From Euryodendron excelsum (taxonomy: Eukaryota > Streptophyta > Magnoliopsida > Ericales > Pentaphylacaceae): a stretch of DNA of 64,000 bases. The stretch spans positions 53,281,183 to 53,345,182 of the forward strand of contig CM065377.1 in the NCBI GenBank assembly GCA_033060915.1, read 5' to 3'. The notes under the pieces are model-generated. The model made no database searches and was not told where the DNA came from. It was given only the letters and a program-made list of their open reading frames with translations. A program made the position numbers and the translations under genes. Of this stretch, positions 10,980-23,791 are shown one piece after another. Numbering within the stretch: the first letter of the stretch is position 1; every line of letters starts with the position of its first letter.

Positions 10980-13963
10980 GAAGGAAGGTTTGGTAGGAAG
11001 GAAGGAAAAAGAAGAGAAAGGAGACGAGGGAGGATGCTCTTTCCTCATGAGCTCAAAAAAATGGAAGTGAGAGGGGAGAAAGGAGAGAGAAAAAGCAAAG
11101 TGATTTTTTAATGCACGAAGCACCTTCTTGTCCTTTTTGTGCACCAAAACTTTATTCCTTATAGGTCATCATGGGACCAACCATAAACTCGAAGGTCTTA
11201 TGTTTGATTTCTATTGGCAATGCCTGTCTCATCCAATGAGTGAGTTCTACGAGTGACGAGTGAGCAAAACTCACTCGTAATGATACCTAATCCCTTCCTA
11301 GGTAATGATTTTCTTTTCAAATTCCTTCCTTTTTACATCCTCCGTACCAAATGTGGCATTAGAGAAAGAAAGTAAAGCGAAAATAGTGAAGATATGGTGA
11401 TGGTGGTTGTGGTGGAAGGAAGATGGTGACAAGGTGGTGGATGGGTTTGAATTAGTGAGAGAAAGTATGGTCAGAGAGAACAAAATTGGTTTAGTTTATG
11501 GATTTATCCATTTATACATGGATTATCTGTTTTAATAGGGTGGGTCTAAGTTGAAATCGCTTCATTTTGTATATATATATATATATTGGTTGAAATTCAA
11601 GTGAAATTACAAATTCAGACTTCTTTTTTGTTCCCAATCTATACTGTTTTTTTTCTTCCGCCAAACATAGCATTGGGGGGCGGCGGGGCTTCAGCTGGTG
11701 GGCAAGGGTGGGGCCCCATTTTCGCATCGGCGTGAGTGTTTTGCGGTTTTCATCTCCAGCTTTTTGTTTGGCTGTGGTTTTGTTTAAAAAATGAGTGGAA
11801 GATAAGGGAGACTTTGACTTCCATCCAAACAGAAAATACATGAGATTTGAGTAGCCATTCTTATTAAATTGAATCATGTAATATAATATATTATTATATC
11901 AGTATCTTAAATTTATGACAAAATAATAAAATTTCAAGAAAATAAATTACACATGCCTAAACTTCTAAATTTGTGGTAAAATGGAGAAAATTTTAAGTAT
12001 GTCACATTGCAAAACTTGTAAAAATGATTGAAAATTTTGTGATGTAACGTTCATCATCACATTATGTCATTAAATTTATGTGGTTTGATATTCTATTCAA
12101 ATTATAACACATAAAATTTTTTACATGATGAAAATTTTAAATTTGAAAACCCACTATACAGCTAAGATAATACTTATAATTTTAAAAAAAAATGTTGTCT
12201 CGTTCTAAAATGGCATCACATGAATAAATCATCACACCACATAAACATGATAATTTCTCAATTTACTACCTCACTACTAGACTTTTTCCCATGCAAACCA
12301 AAGATACCATGCCACATCAATTTAAAAATAGCACTACAGCTACCCAATCAAAGGATGTTTTTTTTAGTACTATATTCAAAATGTTTTTCTTATTCCTTTG
12401 AATACATTTTGAGAAAGCAAACACAATACATAGATAGTTAGCCATCCAACCATAGCTAAGGCCTCTATTTTAAGTTGAGAGACTTAAGGAATGCCACCAA
12501 AATTTAAATTTCATAGTCAGATAGGAAAAAATTATAACGAAAGTAGCCACATTCGTAATGGAATTTTTTCCTGAGAAAAATATTTGGGAGGAAAGTTAAT
12601 ATTCGTTGTATATCACATAATCTTCAACAAAATTAAGAGAACCCCTAACAGGTTCGTATAGATGGTGCATAAACATCCCGTAGAAAAAAAAAAAAAAGGA
12701 AGAAAAGAAAGTCCACTTCATTTTTTGAACTATTGATTTTTTTTCTTTTCTCCAATATTGCAATTGTTAATGTCGAAATAACTCTTTCAAACCAAGGCCA
12801 AACCTACTGCTTCAGTAATAGTAATAATGGAATTTTCAAAACAATGTACAACCATTCATAACACTAATCAAGTATCCATTACTTTGATAAGAATCAAAGT
12901 TTCTTTCGTAACAATCTCAATCTCTACCTAATGATCTATTTGCCATATCCATCCCCGTCTTTACCAAATAACCAGTGATTCAATGTAACCAAGATTTCAA
13001 GCAACCAAAACATGAATAAACTAAATGCAAAGTCTAGTAATACTAAGATCAAATGGCGCCAGTCTCTAAATAAGGTGTTAAAATGCAGGAATTATAACCA
13101 TGGTTTGTTTAAAACAATAAACAAGCACTTCATTCTTACGTACTCTCAATACATCTTAATCTTTAGCCAGTCAATATAAGGGGCATGAAACATTCTTGAA
13201 AAGTAACTATTATACTGGTTTCAATTGCATTGAGAATCTGTGTCTTACCTGAGACTGGCGGATTGCGAATGTTGCAACATAGAGTTTATTCGTTAGGGGT
13301 GAGACCGAAAGGCCTGGTGAGTCTGAAGGGTCTTGCAGTTCTCACGCGACATATTACAAAGAAAAAAAAAAGGCCTTAGCTTCAAGCTCACCAGCTTATC
13401 ATGCAATTTTCTTGAGGGGTGACTGTACAAATAGAACACTTCTTGAGAAAGAAAATGAATTCCAAGAGTAACTCATCCAACAGGAGACTCAAGTCTCCTT
13501 GTACCCTAGTCATGTCTCAGCAAAGGAAAGATAGCAGTAACAAATGAAACAGAAGGTAACACAGAGATTAAGAAATCACAATTCAATTCACAACATAACA
13601 ACATTCTTAATTGTTTTCCAAATTCTCTCTTTTCCTTCCTGGCAATGAACCCGAGTATAAGAATCCATTCCCAGCTTGCTGAAAAGTTGATTTTAAGGTA
13701 TAGCTTGGCATATAACAACCCTATAAAAAGTAAAACTTTCCATAAATAAGATCTTTTTCTTGAGAAAGTAGTACAACTCTAGTGGGGAGGAAATAAAAGA
13801 TGAAATTTATGATTAAGCACTCACTAATGCTGCTTGAATAAAACATTTAAATGAGGCATGTATTGGGTTGTTGAACAATATGAAACCGTTAAATTAACCC
13901 AAACAGCCCCTTATCAGGATTACTGAATAACTAATTTTACGGTTACAACTTACTGCTGCTTCA
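10980..13963. other. Gene-free flank downstream of DI19
   Basis: No reliable gene. A 121-codon frame at 11512-11877 on the minus strand is compositionally odd, crosses a TA repeat and has no recognisable domain. The part nearest 13964 should contain the 3' untranslated region of DI19, but no poly(A) signal could be assigned with confidence. Confidence 0.5.
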
Positions 13964-16900
13964 CTAGTCATCTAAAAGGGTTGAGAAAAGCATGTCCTGG
14001 AGAAAAACAGCTCTTCCAGCAGCCTGTCTCATCCTTTTTTCCCGCTCTTCATTACTTAATGATGGATCAAAACTGCAAAGAGAGAGAGTGAGAGAGAGGG
14101 CGAGGTTAAAAATAAGACGTAAAACAGCATTGTTTATAGCTACTCAGGTGCATCAAACATGAGGAAATGGGTGCTTCAACATCAAAACTAATGATTCTCT
14201 CTCTCCCAGATTTATGTAATAATAAGCGTCCCCAGGTGCATCGCAACAACAGTTCTATCCAAAGTTGCTTTCGTGCAGATACTTTCGAGAAACAGAATGT
14301 CTAACAAGATTCTTGATGACCTAAACAGACTCCAGAGAATATGAAGTTTTTTGAGTAAGATGAAAGTCACAATATATTTTCTTAAAACATGCCACGAAGT
14401 ATCGAATGAGGCTGGATTATGGTGACCACCAATGGCCCAAAAACAAAGCCACGTTTTTCCTAAAACTTGTAAAATCGCACAAAAAATAATCTATGGAACA
14501 TTAGATGAGAGGACAAGCCTATTAATCTGAAATTTGATGATGCCAATTTCTCCCAAAAAATTATCAAAACTTCATCTTTAGTTTAACCAGATCTTGACTA
14601 CATGCACCACACTCCTGCCAGTTACAGTACATTGATCGCCATCATATGAACTTTAATCCTCTGATACAGTTTAAATAACAAACCAATATTTCAATAGCAA
14701 TGAAGGTGGTCAAGACTTGAGAATCACCATCTACCAGAGATTCACAGTAAGGAGCCCGCTACGCAGTGCTTATGTGACTGCTGACAACTAAATAATGGAT
14801 ATTAAGCAAACAATGAGTAGATAGGGTGCTTAAAAATGACTTGATCCACTACCTTGCTTTCCATATATGTGATGATGCCACGCTCTTAATAGAACTGTCC
14901 TCAGCACTGGATAGCAAAGATTTTGAAATATCTTCTGATTCAGATGCAGGGAAATTCAAAATAAGAGAGGAAATGAATGGATCAGTAACTGCATTAGATG
15001 AACTTGCATTGCTCGACCAATGTCCACCACCTCCTAGAAGCACCTGCAGATGGGCCTCGCGAAGATCCCTTCCCAGGAGAGAGAGAGCCTGACTGTTGGG
15101 AATTGCAACTCTGCGTAATCTGCGACGTCTCTGCAAGTAATATTCAGTCAAAGAAAACCTCAATTGGTATTGAACGTCATTCTAAGATTAACCATACAGG
15201 TTTCATGAACGCTGATTAATGCTGTATAAGTAGAAGATTCAAAACAATAACATTTCAAAGGATATCTTGAATAAGTGTCCATGTTGCACAGTGATATGAC
15301 TTAACATGTCCCTTGCAACTTTAACAGAGCATATGGGACAAACCTGCAAGGAAAAAGCGAACGCAGTGTGAGATTCTTATGACCAATATTGTTTAAAACA
15401 ACAAACATCAATCAATCCTTGGGGTAAGAATTATAAACAAAATAAACCACCAAGAAGAAGCACGACGCTCACTCCTGTCCCGTTCAATCAATCTTTTCTT
15501 TTTCTTTTTGAGGTAATGATTTTGATTCCATTTCAACCCTTGGGTCTGGTGTAGCTGTATCAGAAAAACAGAACCTCACTATTGTTGAGTAAGGAATAAG
15601 ATGGAAAAAAAAAAGGTTTCCGACCTGATCAAGCCCTCCAATCAGACTGATCGATGAACGATATACAAAATGGACCATCTCAATCAATGTTTCACTTTCA
15701 CATGCCAGAAAGAAAAGGACTGTCAAAATTTGTTTACAACATATAGGCAGTTTGCTTTGTAGATGTTCGAGAATAGAGACTAAGTGCCACAAGCATTTTC
15801 ATACATACGCCCCTGCTTAACAGTTTATCTAGAAGAAGACATGATCAGAAGCATCAAAAGGAGACAAGTTAACTCAAGAAACCAGGAAAACCGTTGCCTT
15901 TCGAAGATATTGCAAGCAAACATGAACCACTAATAAGAGATGCTAACTAACAGATTTCACCATCAGCGTTTTCAAGAAGGGGTAAAGAACTGAGGGAAGT
16001 TTGTCAGGATATCAAGGCAGCAAAAGCTGAGAAATGTTAAATCCCAAATCCTATAACTAAACACAAACCTTGCAGGAACAACGTATGAGTGCTAGCTATC
16101 CACAGTGAATAGATATTCATAGCAGCAAAAGCTCCCATGCTTAAATACTTGGACCATTCTTAAGTCTACGGCAATAGTAACTTGAAAAGTGTAGTAAATT
16201 GCTTATATCCTAGTTGGAGATTTCCAGCATCGGTCCATCATCTCTTCCTTCCCAGCCGTCTCCTCCGGTTTTTACTGCAAGGGCAGCTGCGACGCCATCA
16301 ACTTAATCTGCCCAAACCCAAATATTAGTTTTCCAACTTCCCACCTTAATCACCAAGCTAACCATTTCACACTGTAGTAAGGAATGATTTGAGGCACATC
16401 CGTCAAGTGACACGATCACAACAAAGACAATATGCACAACACAGAAAGAGTCGAGTCAATGTTGGGAGATCGGATACTGCCCTGACCTTTTTCTTAATCC
16501 ACTTGTGTGAACCATCATAGTAGCTTATAATTTTAGCGACTTGGAATTATTCAGCACAATTACCCTCATTATTTAAAGTGGCAAGAGCATTTTTGTATGG
16601 TATGTATATAAATTGCTTGCTGTTCAATTACTTGGAAAAAAAAGAAAAAAGAAGATTGCCATTCCAAGGCTTAAGGAGTGTATTTATTTTACCCGTTTTA
16701 AAATCTTCCACTAAAATAACTCCTAAAGTGCTTTTTGTGACCCAAGTGACTGAATTTATCACGTAGAAACTGCAGCAAAATCAGAAGCCAACCATCTCTC
16801 AAAATGAAACTAGGTAACAGTCCTCATTAAATGGGCAATTCCCTTGCTTTGATGAGTTGAAACAAGTTCTTAAAGCACCAACTAGATATCTTAACGAGAA

Positions 16901-18900
16901 AAAGGGAGAACTTGAGCTCTACAGATAGCTTAAATCCCATGGGACTTGCATTCTAATTCACATGTACATGAATGAACCCACCTTAGTTTGCATCTTTTTT
17001 CAAGAAGCTGAGAAGACCATTCTAATACCTCAAATGTGAAACATCTCAAAGAATGCGCCAAGAGGCCAGGAGCCATCTAAAACCTCACCTACCTCACCCA
17101 GTCTATAAACTCTGGCGAACATCCACCCCCCGCAATCTGGCTTGCCATTCTTAAAAGAAGAGAAGGAACTTCTCTAGGAAGGGATGCAATCATGCAACAA
17201 TAAGAAATGAGGCTCAAGATTCTCTTTTGTTAGCAAAATAAAGCTTATACAGTAGTTATTCAGCCACACTGGCACTTTTCAGTGATGGTTTACACTATCT
17301 TCATTTTGCCAGACCATATAACACTATCTTCATTGGGCCACATGCATATTCGACATCTTATCACATAAAGACCTTTTCCTATTCTATTGGGCTTACTCGT
17401 GTCAAACCACATTCCTGGTCTTATTCCCTTGCTTAAACAGGTTCAACAGAAAGCTTACGTTCTTGGAAACAGATTCAGCAAAAACCATACATATGACATG
17501 AACTATCCACATTTCAAAACATACATATACATACATATATATAGTTTTTCTTTCAACTTGTAGATGTGGTTTCCAAACACAATGTGTAGTTATTATGCCC
17601 ATCTCTATGCTTCATTCTCCTTGCATAAATCTTCTTCCCAATTGAACCTTCTATATAACATGAACTATCCACATTTCAAAACATTTATGGTTACAATTAC
17701 ATCCATTGAAAAGTAAACTATCTATTCAACCTATAAAAGGAGGCCAACTCCCGTATTAACATCATACACCTATGGTCTACATCCAAATCTCCTTTGGTCC
17801 TTGACCAGAACATCCTCCTTAATATTCAATTCACCGGCAGCTTGAAGTTGAAAGGAACAGAAGATATCACAAATTCACATTCTCCAAACCTACTCCCGCA
17901 GTGATCTTAAAGAGGCTTTCTTTATCTCCCCATCCCCACCCCCCACCCCCGGCAGCCCCCGGCCCCAAAAAGGAGAAAAAATTGAAAAAACTAAAAGCAA
18001 AATAATGATATATGTGTCTATGTTTATTTATATGAACATGTATATTATAGTGTGTAAAATTCCTCCCCACGGCATTAGTCCTATTTCCTGGTCAAGTTAC
18101 CATAAGCTGATCACATCTATTAATTTTTGTTTGCAGAGTTATGTGATAGTCTATCTCCCTATCTATGAGCAACCAACACCAAGACGGTGACCTCTCAACA
18201 TACCCAACAAAGTAAAATTACTCGTCCTTTTTTTTTTCTCAAGTGATAATCTATAGCCACTGTGCACAAAGGGAAATAATAAAAAAAATAAATCGAATGA
18301 TTCCACAACAGAATGATTCAATTGGCACATCCTCTGTAAATAGAAAAAAAAAAACATTTTTCACAATATAATATGTTGAAATGATCCTGTTTGACAAAAA
18401 CAACAAAGATCAAAACTTCCCAACAAAAGGCAAGTCAAAACATAACCCCAAAATGGAAATACATGATGAAGCTGTACAAGCTCAAATGATGAAGTGATAT
18501 ATATACAGATGCATATACATAAATAATATAGATGGGTATCAATATAAAGAGGAACTCACGGTGACTTTGGACTCGCAGGAGTGCTCATCTTCCAGATGCG
18601 AGCAAAGAGACGCGATATCAAAGTCCTCGTAACAGTATGGACATGGGAAATCGGGTCGGACCTCATCCTCAACCTCGAAATCGTCGATGTTCAACCGATC
18701 TGAAAACAGCAACACCCAAAACATAGAAAACAACGGATTGTTTTCAAATACCCATTTACGGATCGGCCAAAAGCCAAAAGAAAAAACCCAAAACAAAACG
18801 AACCCAATTGGGAGCTGTGATGGTGGTGGTGCTGCTGCTGCTGCAACGTGAATTGCCGCTTGGCGGCGGCGAGGCGAGAGGTCCAGAAATCCGAATCCAT
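13964..18900 (-). CDS. DI19: DI19-type zinc finger protein, five exons
   Basis: Exons: 18900-18804, 18699-18560, 15343-15266, 15136-14853 and 14072-13964, giving 236 codons (235 residues). The start MDSDFWTSRLAAAKR is the family N-terminus. Two unusual Cys2/His2 zinc fingers follow: CPYC at 52-55 with His67 and His72, and CPIC at 81-84 with His95 and His100. A basic RRRRLRR at 108-114 is a likely nuclear signal. The C-terminal Di19_C region includes a Ser-rich part and the end LFSTLLDD. DI19 proteins are nuclear transcription factors of drought, salt and light responses. A His-rich stretch (about residues 24-28) comes from a CAC/CAT run. Introns 1, 2 and 4 are GT-AG; intron 3 is AT-AC. Intron 2 is about 3.2 kb. 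A 32-base GA/CT microsatellite lies just before the ATG. Frame continuity across all four junctions makes this model strong. Confidence 0.93.
15137..15265 (-). other. U12-type AT-AC intron of DI19 (intron 3)
   Basis: The minus strand reads AAG|ATATCCTTTG at the 5' end, the U12 5' splice site consensus. The 3' end has TTCTTTGAC, one mismatch from the U12 branch consensus TTCCTTRAC, with the branch A at 15148, 11 bases before the final AC at 15138-15137. Cutting after AC gives exon 4 beginning TTG CAG AGA, so the protein reads HLFK-LQRRRR, as remembered for plant DI19 relatives. There is no GT donor near the end of the conserved finger. Confidence 0.9.
15344..18559 (-). other. Large intron 2 of DI19
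   Basis: Roughly 3.2 kb between a GTGAGT donor and a TTGCAG acceptor. No gene or intact transposon was recognised inside. It contains a perfect 27-base direct repeat (17496-17522 and 17658-17684). Confidence 0.8.

Positions 18901-18902
<2 letters not shown>

Positions 18903-18934
<32 letters not shown>
18903..18934. repeat. GA/CT microsatellite in the DI19 leader
   Basis: Uninterrupted AG dinucleotides directly before the DI19 start codon (CT on the coding strand), so it would be transcribed as a pyrimidine-rich 5' leader. Shorter GA runs recur at 19128-19145 and 19171-19182. Confidence 0.9.
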
Positions 18935-18936
<2 letters not shown>

Positions 18937-19454
18937 GGAAATGAAAGAATAAGGAGAATATTAATAAAAAGGTGTTTGGGCAGTTCTTTTGTATATTATT
19001 TTTTTCGGATTTGTTTGCCTTTTGGATATACTTTTATTGTTTTAGATTTTTTTTTTTGTTATAGTTGTTTGACTTTGTCTTGTTGTGCATGTCGAATCTG
19101 AGGAAGGTTATGACGATGCAATTGAAGGGAGAGAGAGAGAGAGAGTATGAATAGGGTGTTTATGTGGCTATGAGAGAGAGAGAAAGTGAGGTGGTGGGTG
19201 AGGAGGAAGAAAATATTCAGTACTACCGTGATTACAAGAGAAGAGAACCCATGGCTCTATTGGACAGGCATTGGTTGGTGGGTGAAATAGGCCACGGGCC
19301 TGATGGCCCGTCCAAGTGGTTTGGGATTTTTTAAGCCTAATAAGTTTAATGAGGGAGTTTGATAATTGAGTTTAAAGCTTAAATTGTTAGCTCAAAATAT
19401 ATATAAAATAATATATATTTATATTTTAATATATTTATGTACTTAAATTTTATA
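18935..19454. other. Upstream flank of DI19
   Basis: Should hold the DI19 promoter on the minus strand. GA runs and AT-rich sequence are present; no specific element was assigned. The last 80 bases are AT-rich and resemble sequence near 25700, which suggests the retrotransposon landed in an older repeat. Confidence 0.4.
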
Positions 19455-19459
19455 TTATT
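19455..19459. repeat. Target site duplication (left) TTATT
   Basis: Matches TTATT at 24414-24418 on the other side of the retrotransposon. Confidence 0.85.
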
Positions 19460-20016
19460 TGTAAGTGAGATTTTTGAAAAGGTCTAGCTGATCATTCAAA
19501 CCACTATTGATAAGTCTCTAACCTGTTATAGAGAAACAGAAAAGTTAGAATGGGTCGGCCCGTTTTAGACCAATCACACTCTGACGGTCAAGTTAGCTAT
19601 CTTCTTCATTTAGAACTTGAGCCAAAATAAAGACTGTAAATATTTTAGAAGTTGATTGTCCATACCTTGCTTCTCCGGAGGTTGTGTTCTTATAGTGTAA
19701 TGTTCTTGGTCGAGCCTACTCATGTAATCATGGCCTACCTTGTAGGCTTATGCGGTTTTAGAGTGGCCTAACCAAATAGGAATATACTTTTTTCTGCAAT
19801 GCTCTAGCTCGTCTGACCGGATGTATGGATGGTCGTCGCGTGCTTTATCTCCCCCGCATTAAATGTGGGTCTGCTGCTCATTAAATGCGGCTGATTGAGC
19901 ATTAAATGCCCTAATTCGGGTTATTCGGCTTGGAGCTGGATAACCTTTCTAATTAAACTGACCTGGAGTGCGGGCCTGGGTTACCATGATAAAGCTTGGG
20001 GTGTTCCCGGCCCACA
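19460..20016 (-). repeat. 3' LTR, shortened at its start
   Basis: Aligns along its length with 23792-24348, but lacks the 65 or so bases at the other LTR's start (24349-24413). The internal integrase sequence runs straight into it at ACATG, so the end of the internal region, the polypurine tract and the LTR start were lost, probably in one deletion. Confidence 0.88.
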
Positions 20017-23000
20017 TGTAGGGAGCCCCACTTCCAAGGGTATTACTGCTTCTACCCCATATGCCATTGAGAAAGGGGTTTTCCCAGTAGATCTCCTTGG
20101 AGTGATTCTGTAGGACCATAAAACGCTGAAGAGCTCTTCAACCCATCATCCTTTAGCCTTTTCTAGGTGCTTTTTGATGCCGTTGAGCATTGTTTTGTTG
20201 GAAATCTCAATCTGCCTTTTGCACTATGGATAAGCCGGCGTTGAGTAGTAATTCCTGATGCCCAACTCGTCGCAGAATTCTCTCAATTTATTGCCGTTAA
20301 ACTGGGTGCCATTATCTGACACTAGCACTCGGGGTATGCTGAACCTTGTAATGATGCTTTTCCAGGCAAATCTCTTTGCATCCGACTCTTTGATTGTCGA
20401 GAGTGGCTCTGCCTCTACTCATTTAGTGAAATAATCTGTGGCCACAATGAGAAATCTTTTGTTACCTAGAGCTCGAAGGAGAGGTCCGACTATATCCAGG
20501 CCCCACTAGGCAAAGGGCCAAGGGGCAGTAATTGTTGTGAGGTCTTCGACCGCCTAATGGATCAACGGGGAGAATTTCTGACATTTCTCACATTTCATCA
20601 CATATTGGATGGCGTCTTTCTGCATGTAAGGCCACCAACATCCTTGCGAAATTGCTCGGTGAGTAATAGATCTGCCGCTGATATGACTTCCGCAGATTCC
20701 TTCATAAATTTTGAATAAAATAGCTTGCACTTTGTCAGGATGAACACAATATAAATAGGGACCAGTGAAAGACCTTCTGTAGAGCTCCCTGGTAGGAGAG
20801 AGCCAATACTTTAGAGATTTGTATTTAACTTTTTTGGCTTCATTCTTATCTTCTGATAGTACGTCTCTGTCTAGGTAGGAGATGATCAGGTCCATCTAGG
20901 AGGGTCCCAACTACTCAACAACCAGGGCTTACTCTTCTTTTTGGAATATGCTCGAGCTGGCCAACGTCTCCACATGGATTGTTCTCTTTGAACCTGATTT
21001 TAGAGCCGTGGCGAGTGTAGCCAAGCCGTCGGCGTGAGCGTTGCTATCGCAGCTGATCTGGAGAAGCTTGTACTTGCTGCATTTTGCCAGCAGTTCTCTT
21101 GCTTTTACCAGATATTGCGTCATCCTGTCTTTCTTTGCTGCGTACTCTCCAGTGATCTGATTTACCACTAGTTGGGAATCGGAGTAGATCACAAAATCAG
21201 AAATATAAAGGTCAATAGTTCGACGCAACCCTGCAAGCAGAGCCTCATATTCTGACTTGTTGTTTGAGGTGGTGAACTCTAGCTTAATAGCTTGTTCCAG
21301 TGCCATGCCATTTGGCATGATGAGGACTATTCCTGAGCCTGCCCCCCGATCATTGGATGCTCCGTCAACAAATAGCTTCCATTGACCAGCTTCTTCCCAA
21401 AGCTCCAAAGGAGGTTCGTCGTGTTGCGCACCGGGGATGGGGAATGGATTGACTTCCTGTGAAATTTTAACAGAAAATTTGACAATAAAATCAGCTAATA
21501 CTTGACCTTTAATTGTTGTTCGAGGTTGGAACTTGATGTCGAACTCTCCCAGCTCAACGGCCCACTTGGCCACTCTGCCAGAGAAATCGACCCTTCCCAA
21601 GAGTGGTTTCAGTTGGTGGTCCGTGAGTACGTTGATGGTGTGGGCCCGAAAGTAATGAACCAATTTTCGCGATGCTACGACCAGTGCAAGGGCCAACTTT
21701 TCTAATGGTAGATATTGGCTTTCGGCCCCCAAGAAAGTCTTGTTAACATAGTAGACAGGTTGCTGCTGTTGATCCTGTTGTCGAAGTAACATGGCACTGA
21801 CCGCATGCTCTGATACTGTGAGGTAAAAGAAGAGCTCCTTATGCTTTAACAGAGTGGAGAGCAGGGGAGGCTGGCTTAGATATTTCTTAAGAACTGCCAA
21901 GGCTTGATCGCATTCCTGGGTCCAGCTGAATCACTCTTGCTTTTTGAGAAACTGGAAGAACGGTTTGCATTTGTCTGAAGATCGACTAATGAATCTGTTA
22001 AGTGCTGCTGCCATACCTATCAGCTTTTGTACTTCCTTTGTATCCCTCGGGGCCTGGACATGCTGGATAGCACTGCCCTGCTGTGGATCCATTTCAATGC
22101 CCTGGTGTGTAACCAGGAACCCAAGGAATTTCCTACAACTAACCCCAAACACACATTTGAAGGCGTTGAGCCTTATTTTGTACTGTTTCAAGATGTTAAA
22201 CACTATTGTTAGGTTGTCGAGATGGTGACTGCCAAGTTTACTTTTGACCACCATGTCATCGATGTACACTTCCACAGTTCTGCCCATATGATCTTTGAAC
22301 ATTTTGGTAACTAGGCGCTGATAAGTGGCCCCGGTGTTCTTTAAGCCATAGGGCATTACTTTGTAGCAGAAGATACCCCGTAGAGTTATGAAAGCGATTT
22401 TCTCTTGATCATCTTCATGAAGTGGGGTTTGATGGTACCCACGATATGCATTCAAGAAACTCATTCTTTTGAAACCAACCATAGCATCCACCAATTGGTA
22501 GATTTTGGGCAAAGGGAAAAGGTCCTTGGAACATGGTTTGTTGAGATTAATGAAGTCAACACAAACTCTCCACTTGCCGTCTTTCTTCTTCACAACAACT
22601 GTGTTTGACAGCCAGCGGGGGTAGTAGACTTCTCTAATTGCACTAGCATCAAGGAGCCTTTCAACATCTTCTATGACGACATCTACATCTTGCGTAGCTG
22701 CCCTGCTTCCTTTCTAGACCACTGGTCGGCACTGAGGGTCTACACTCAATCTGTGGCAGGCAATTTTTGCGTCAATTCCAAGCATGTCGTAAGGCGTCCA
22801 AGTTAAGATTTCGATATAGCTCATCAGGAGCTCGATCAATGAATTCTCCTCGGTCTGGAATAGGGAGGCGCTGATCACAAAGTACTTCTCCTTTTACCGA
22901 TCAATGTGGACCTTCTTCAAGTCCTCAATTGCTTTCTTCTCCGGTACTTACCCAACGTCATCAATCGTGGGTGTGTTCTCGTGCAGCTCCATCATCTATA

Positions 23001-23512
23001 CTTTTCCTGTTTTTACTTTCGTGGCACATGCCATAAGAAAGTAGTGCTTTGCTGCAACTTGATCCTCCCTTATCTCTTGTACGCCTTCCGAAGAGGGGAA
23101 GCGAATTAACTGGTGATAGGAAGAGGGGATAGCCTTCATGAGATGCAACCATGTTCGACCCATGATTGCATTATAGGGAGAGTGCACGTTGAACACCAGG
23201 AACTCTTTCTGCAGGGTAATACCCCCCGTAGTCACAGGGATGGTAACTTTCCTGAGCGGGCAAACTGGGTTGGAGCTAAACCCGATCAATGGGTTAAGCG
23301 AGGGGTGAAGGTTGGCGTCTTTTAATTTCAGATTTTTGAAGAGGTCATAGTACATAACCTTGGAGGAGCTCCCCTAGTCAATGAGCAACCTCTTCACGTC
23401 ACAATTTGTCAGGGCGTAGAGTCACGACGAGTGCGTCATTGTGGGGGGTTTGAACTCCTACGAGGTCTTCATCAGTGAAGGTTATGGTCGCAGCTTCACT
23501 GCCGACCTTGGA
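20017..23512 (-). pseudogene. Broken pol polyprotein (PR, RT, RNase H, aRNase H, IN)
   Basis: Protease region at about 22960-23420 has LLID-stop-G, where the catalytic D-x-G is interrupted by TAG at 23374-23376. Reverse transcriptase at 21931-22660 keeps WRVCVDF, MPYGLKN and the YIDD active site. A stop at about 21928 separates RT from RNase H (21900-20929), whose first domain has LTDHQ and whose second has FVDGAS, EYEALLAGL, YSDSQLVVNQ and NAHADGLA, so the four acidic residues of the archaeal-type domain are kept. Integrase starts near 20880, with H-x3-H-like and CEKC zinc-finger residues, then several stops; the readable part ends at [11 protein letters not shown] frameshift lies at about 23410-23420. 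Confidence 0.9.
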
Positions 23513-23758
23513 TTATTTTAGAGGAGGACCTATCTGCAATATTTCCTTCAAGTGCTCAGCTTTCTGAATATCGACCCGGTATCTATGTTGATCGATAGCT
23601 TCAGAATTGATCGACTCATGTAGCACGTTGATCAGACGAGCCGATTCAGCATTGTCTTTCTGAGGGGGGGCCTTCAGTCTTGACAACTTGGCCTCCCTTG
23701 TCATCTTCTCTTGCTCAGTGGCGTAAACTTCTCTTCTCTCTAAAAGGTTAGTACTCAT
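23513..23758 (-). pseudogene. Remnant of the retrotransposon gag start
   Basis: An ATG shortly after the primer binding site opens a frame of about 80 codons (MSTNLLERREVYATEQEKM) rich in Glu, Lys and Arg. It runs almost directly into the protease region, whereas intact relatives have several hundred gag residues here. Most of gag is therefore deleted. Confidence 0.65.
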
Positions 23759-23780
23759 GTTTTCTTGGACCTTCCCACAG

Positions 23781-23789
23781 ACGGCGCCA
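23781..23789 (-). other. Primer binding site
   Basis: Two bases inside the 5' LTR the minus strand reads TGGCGCCGT, complementary to the 3' end of plant tRNA-Asp (ACGGCGCCA). The following GTCTGTGGGAA is common after the LTR in plant gypsy elements. Confidence 0.7.
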
Positions 23790-23791
23790 AT

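Noticed and set aside
11512..11877. 121-codon minus-strand frame
   Set aside because: Crosses a TA microsatellite, has no recognisable domain, and no promoter or splice support.
18808..19101. Plus-strand frame opposite DI19 exon 1
   Set aside because: Antisense shadow of DI19 exon 1 and its GA repeat leader.
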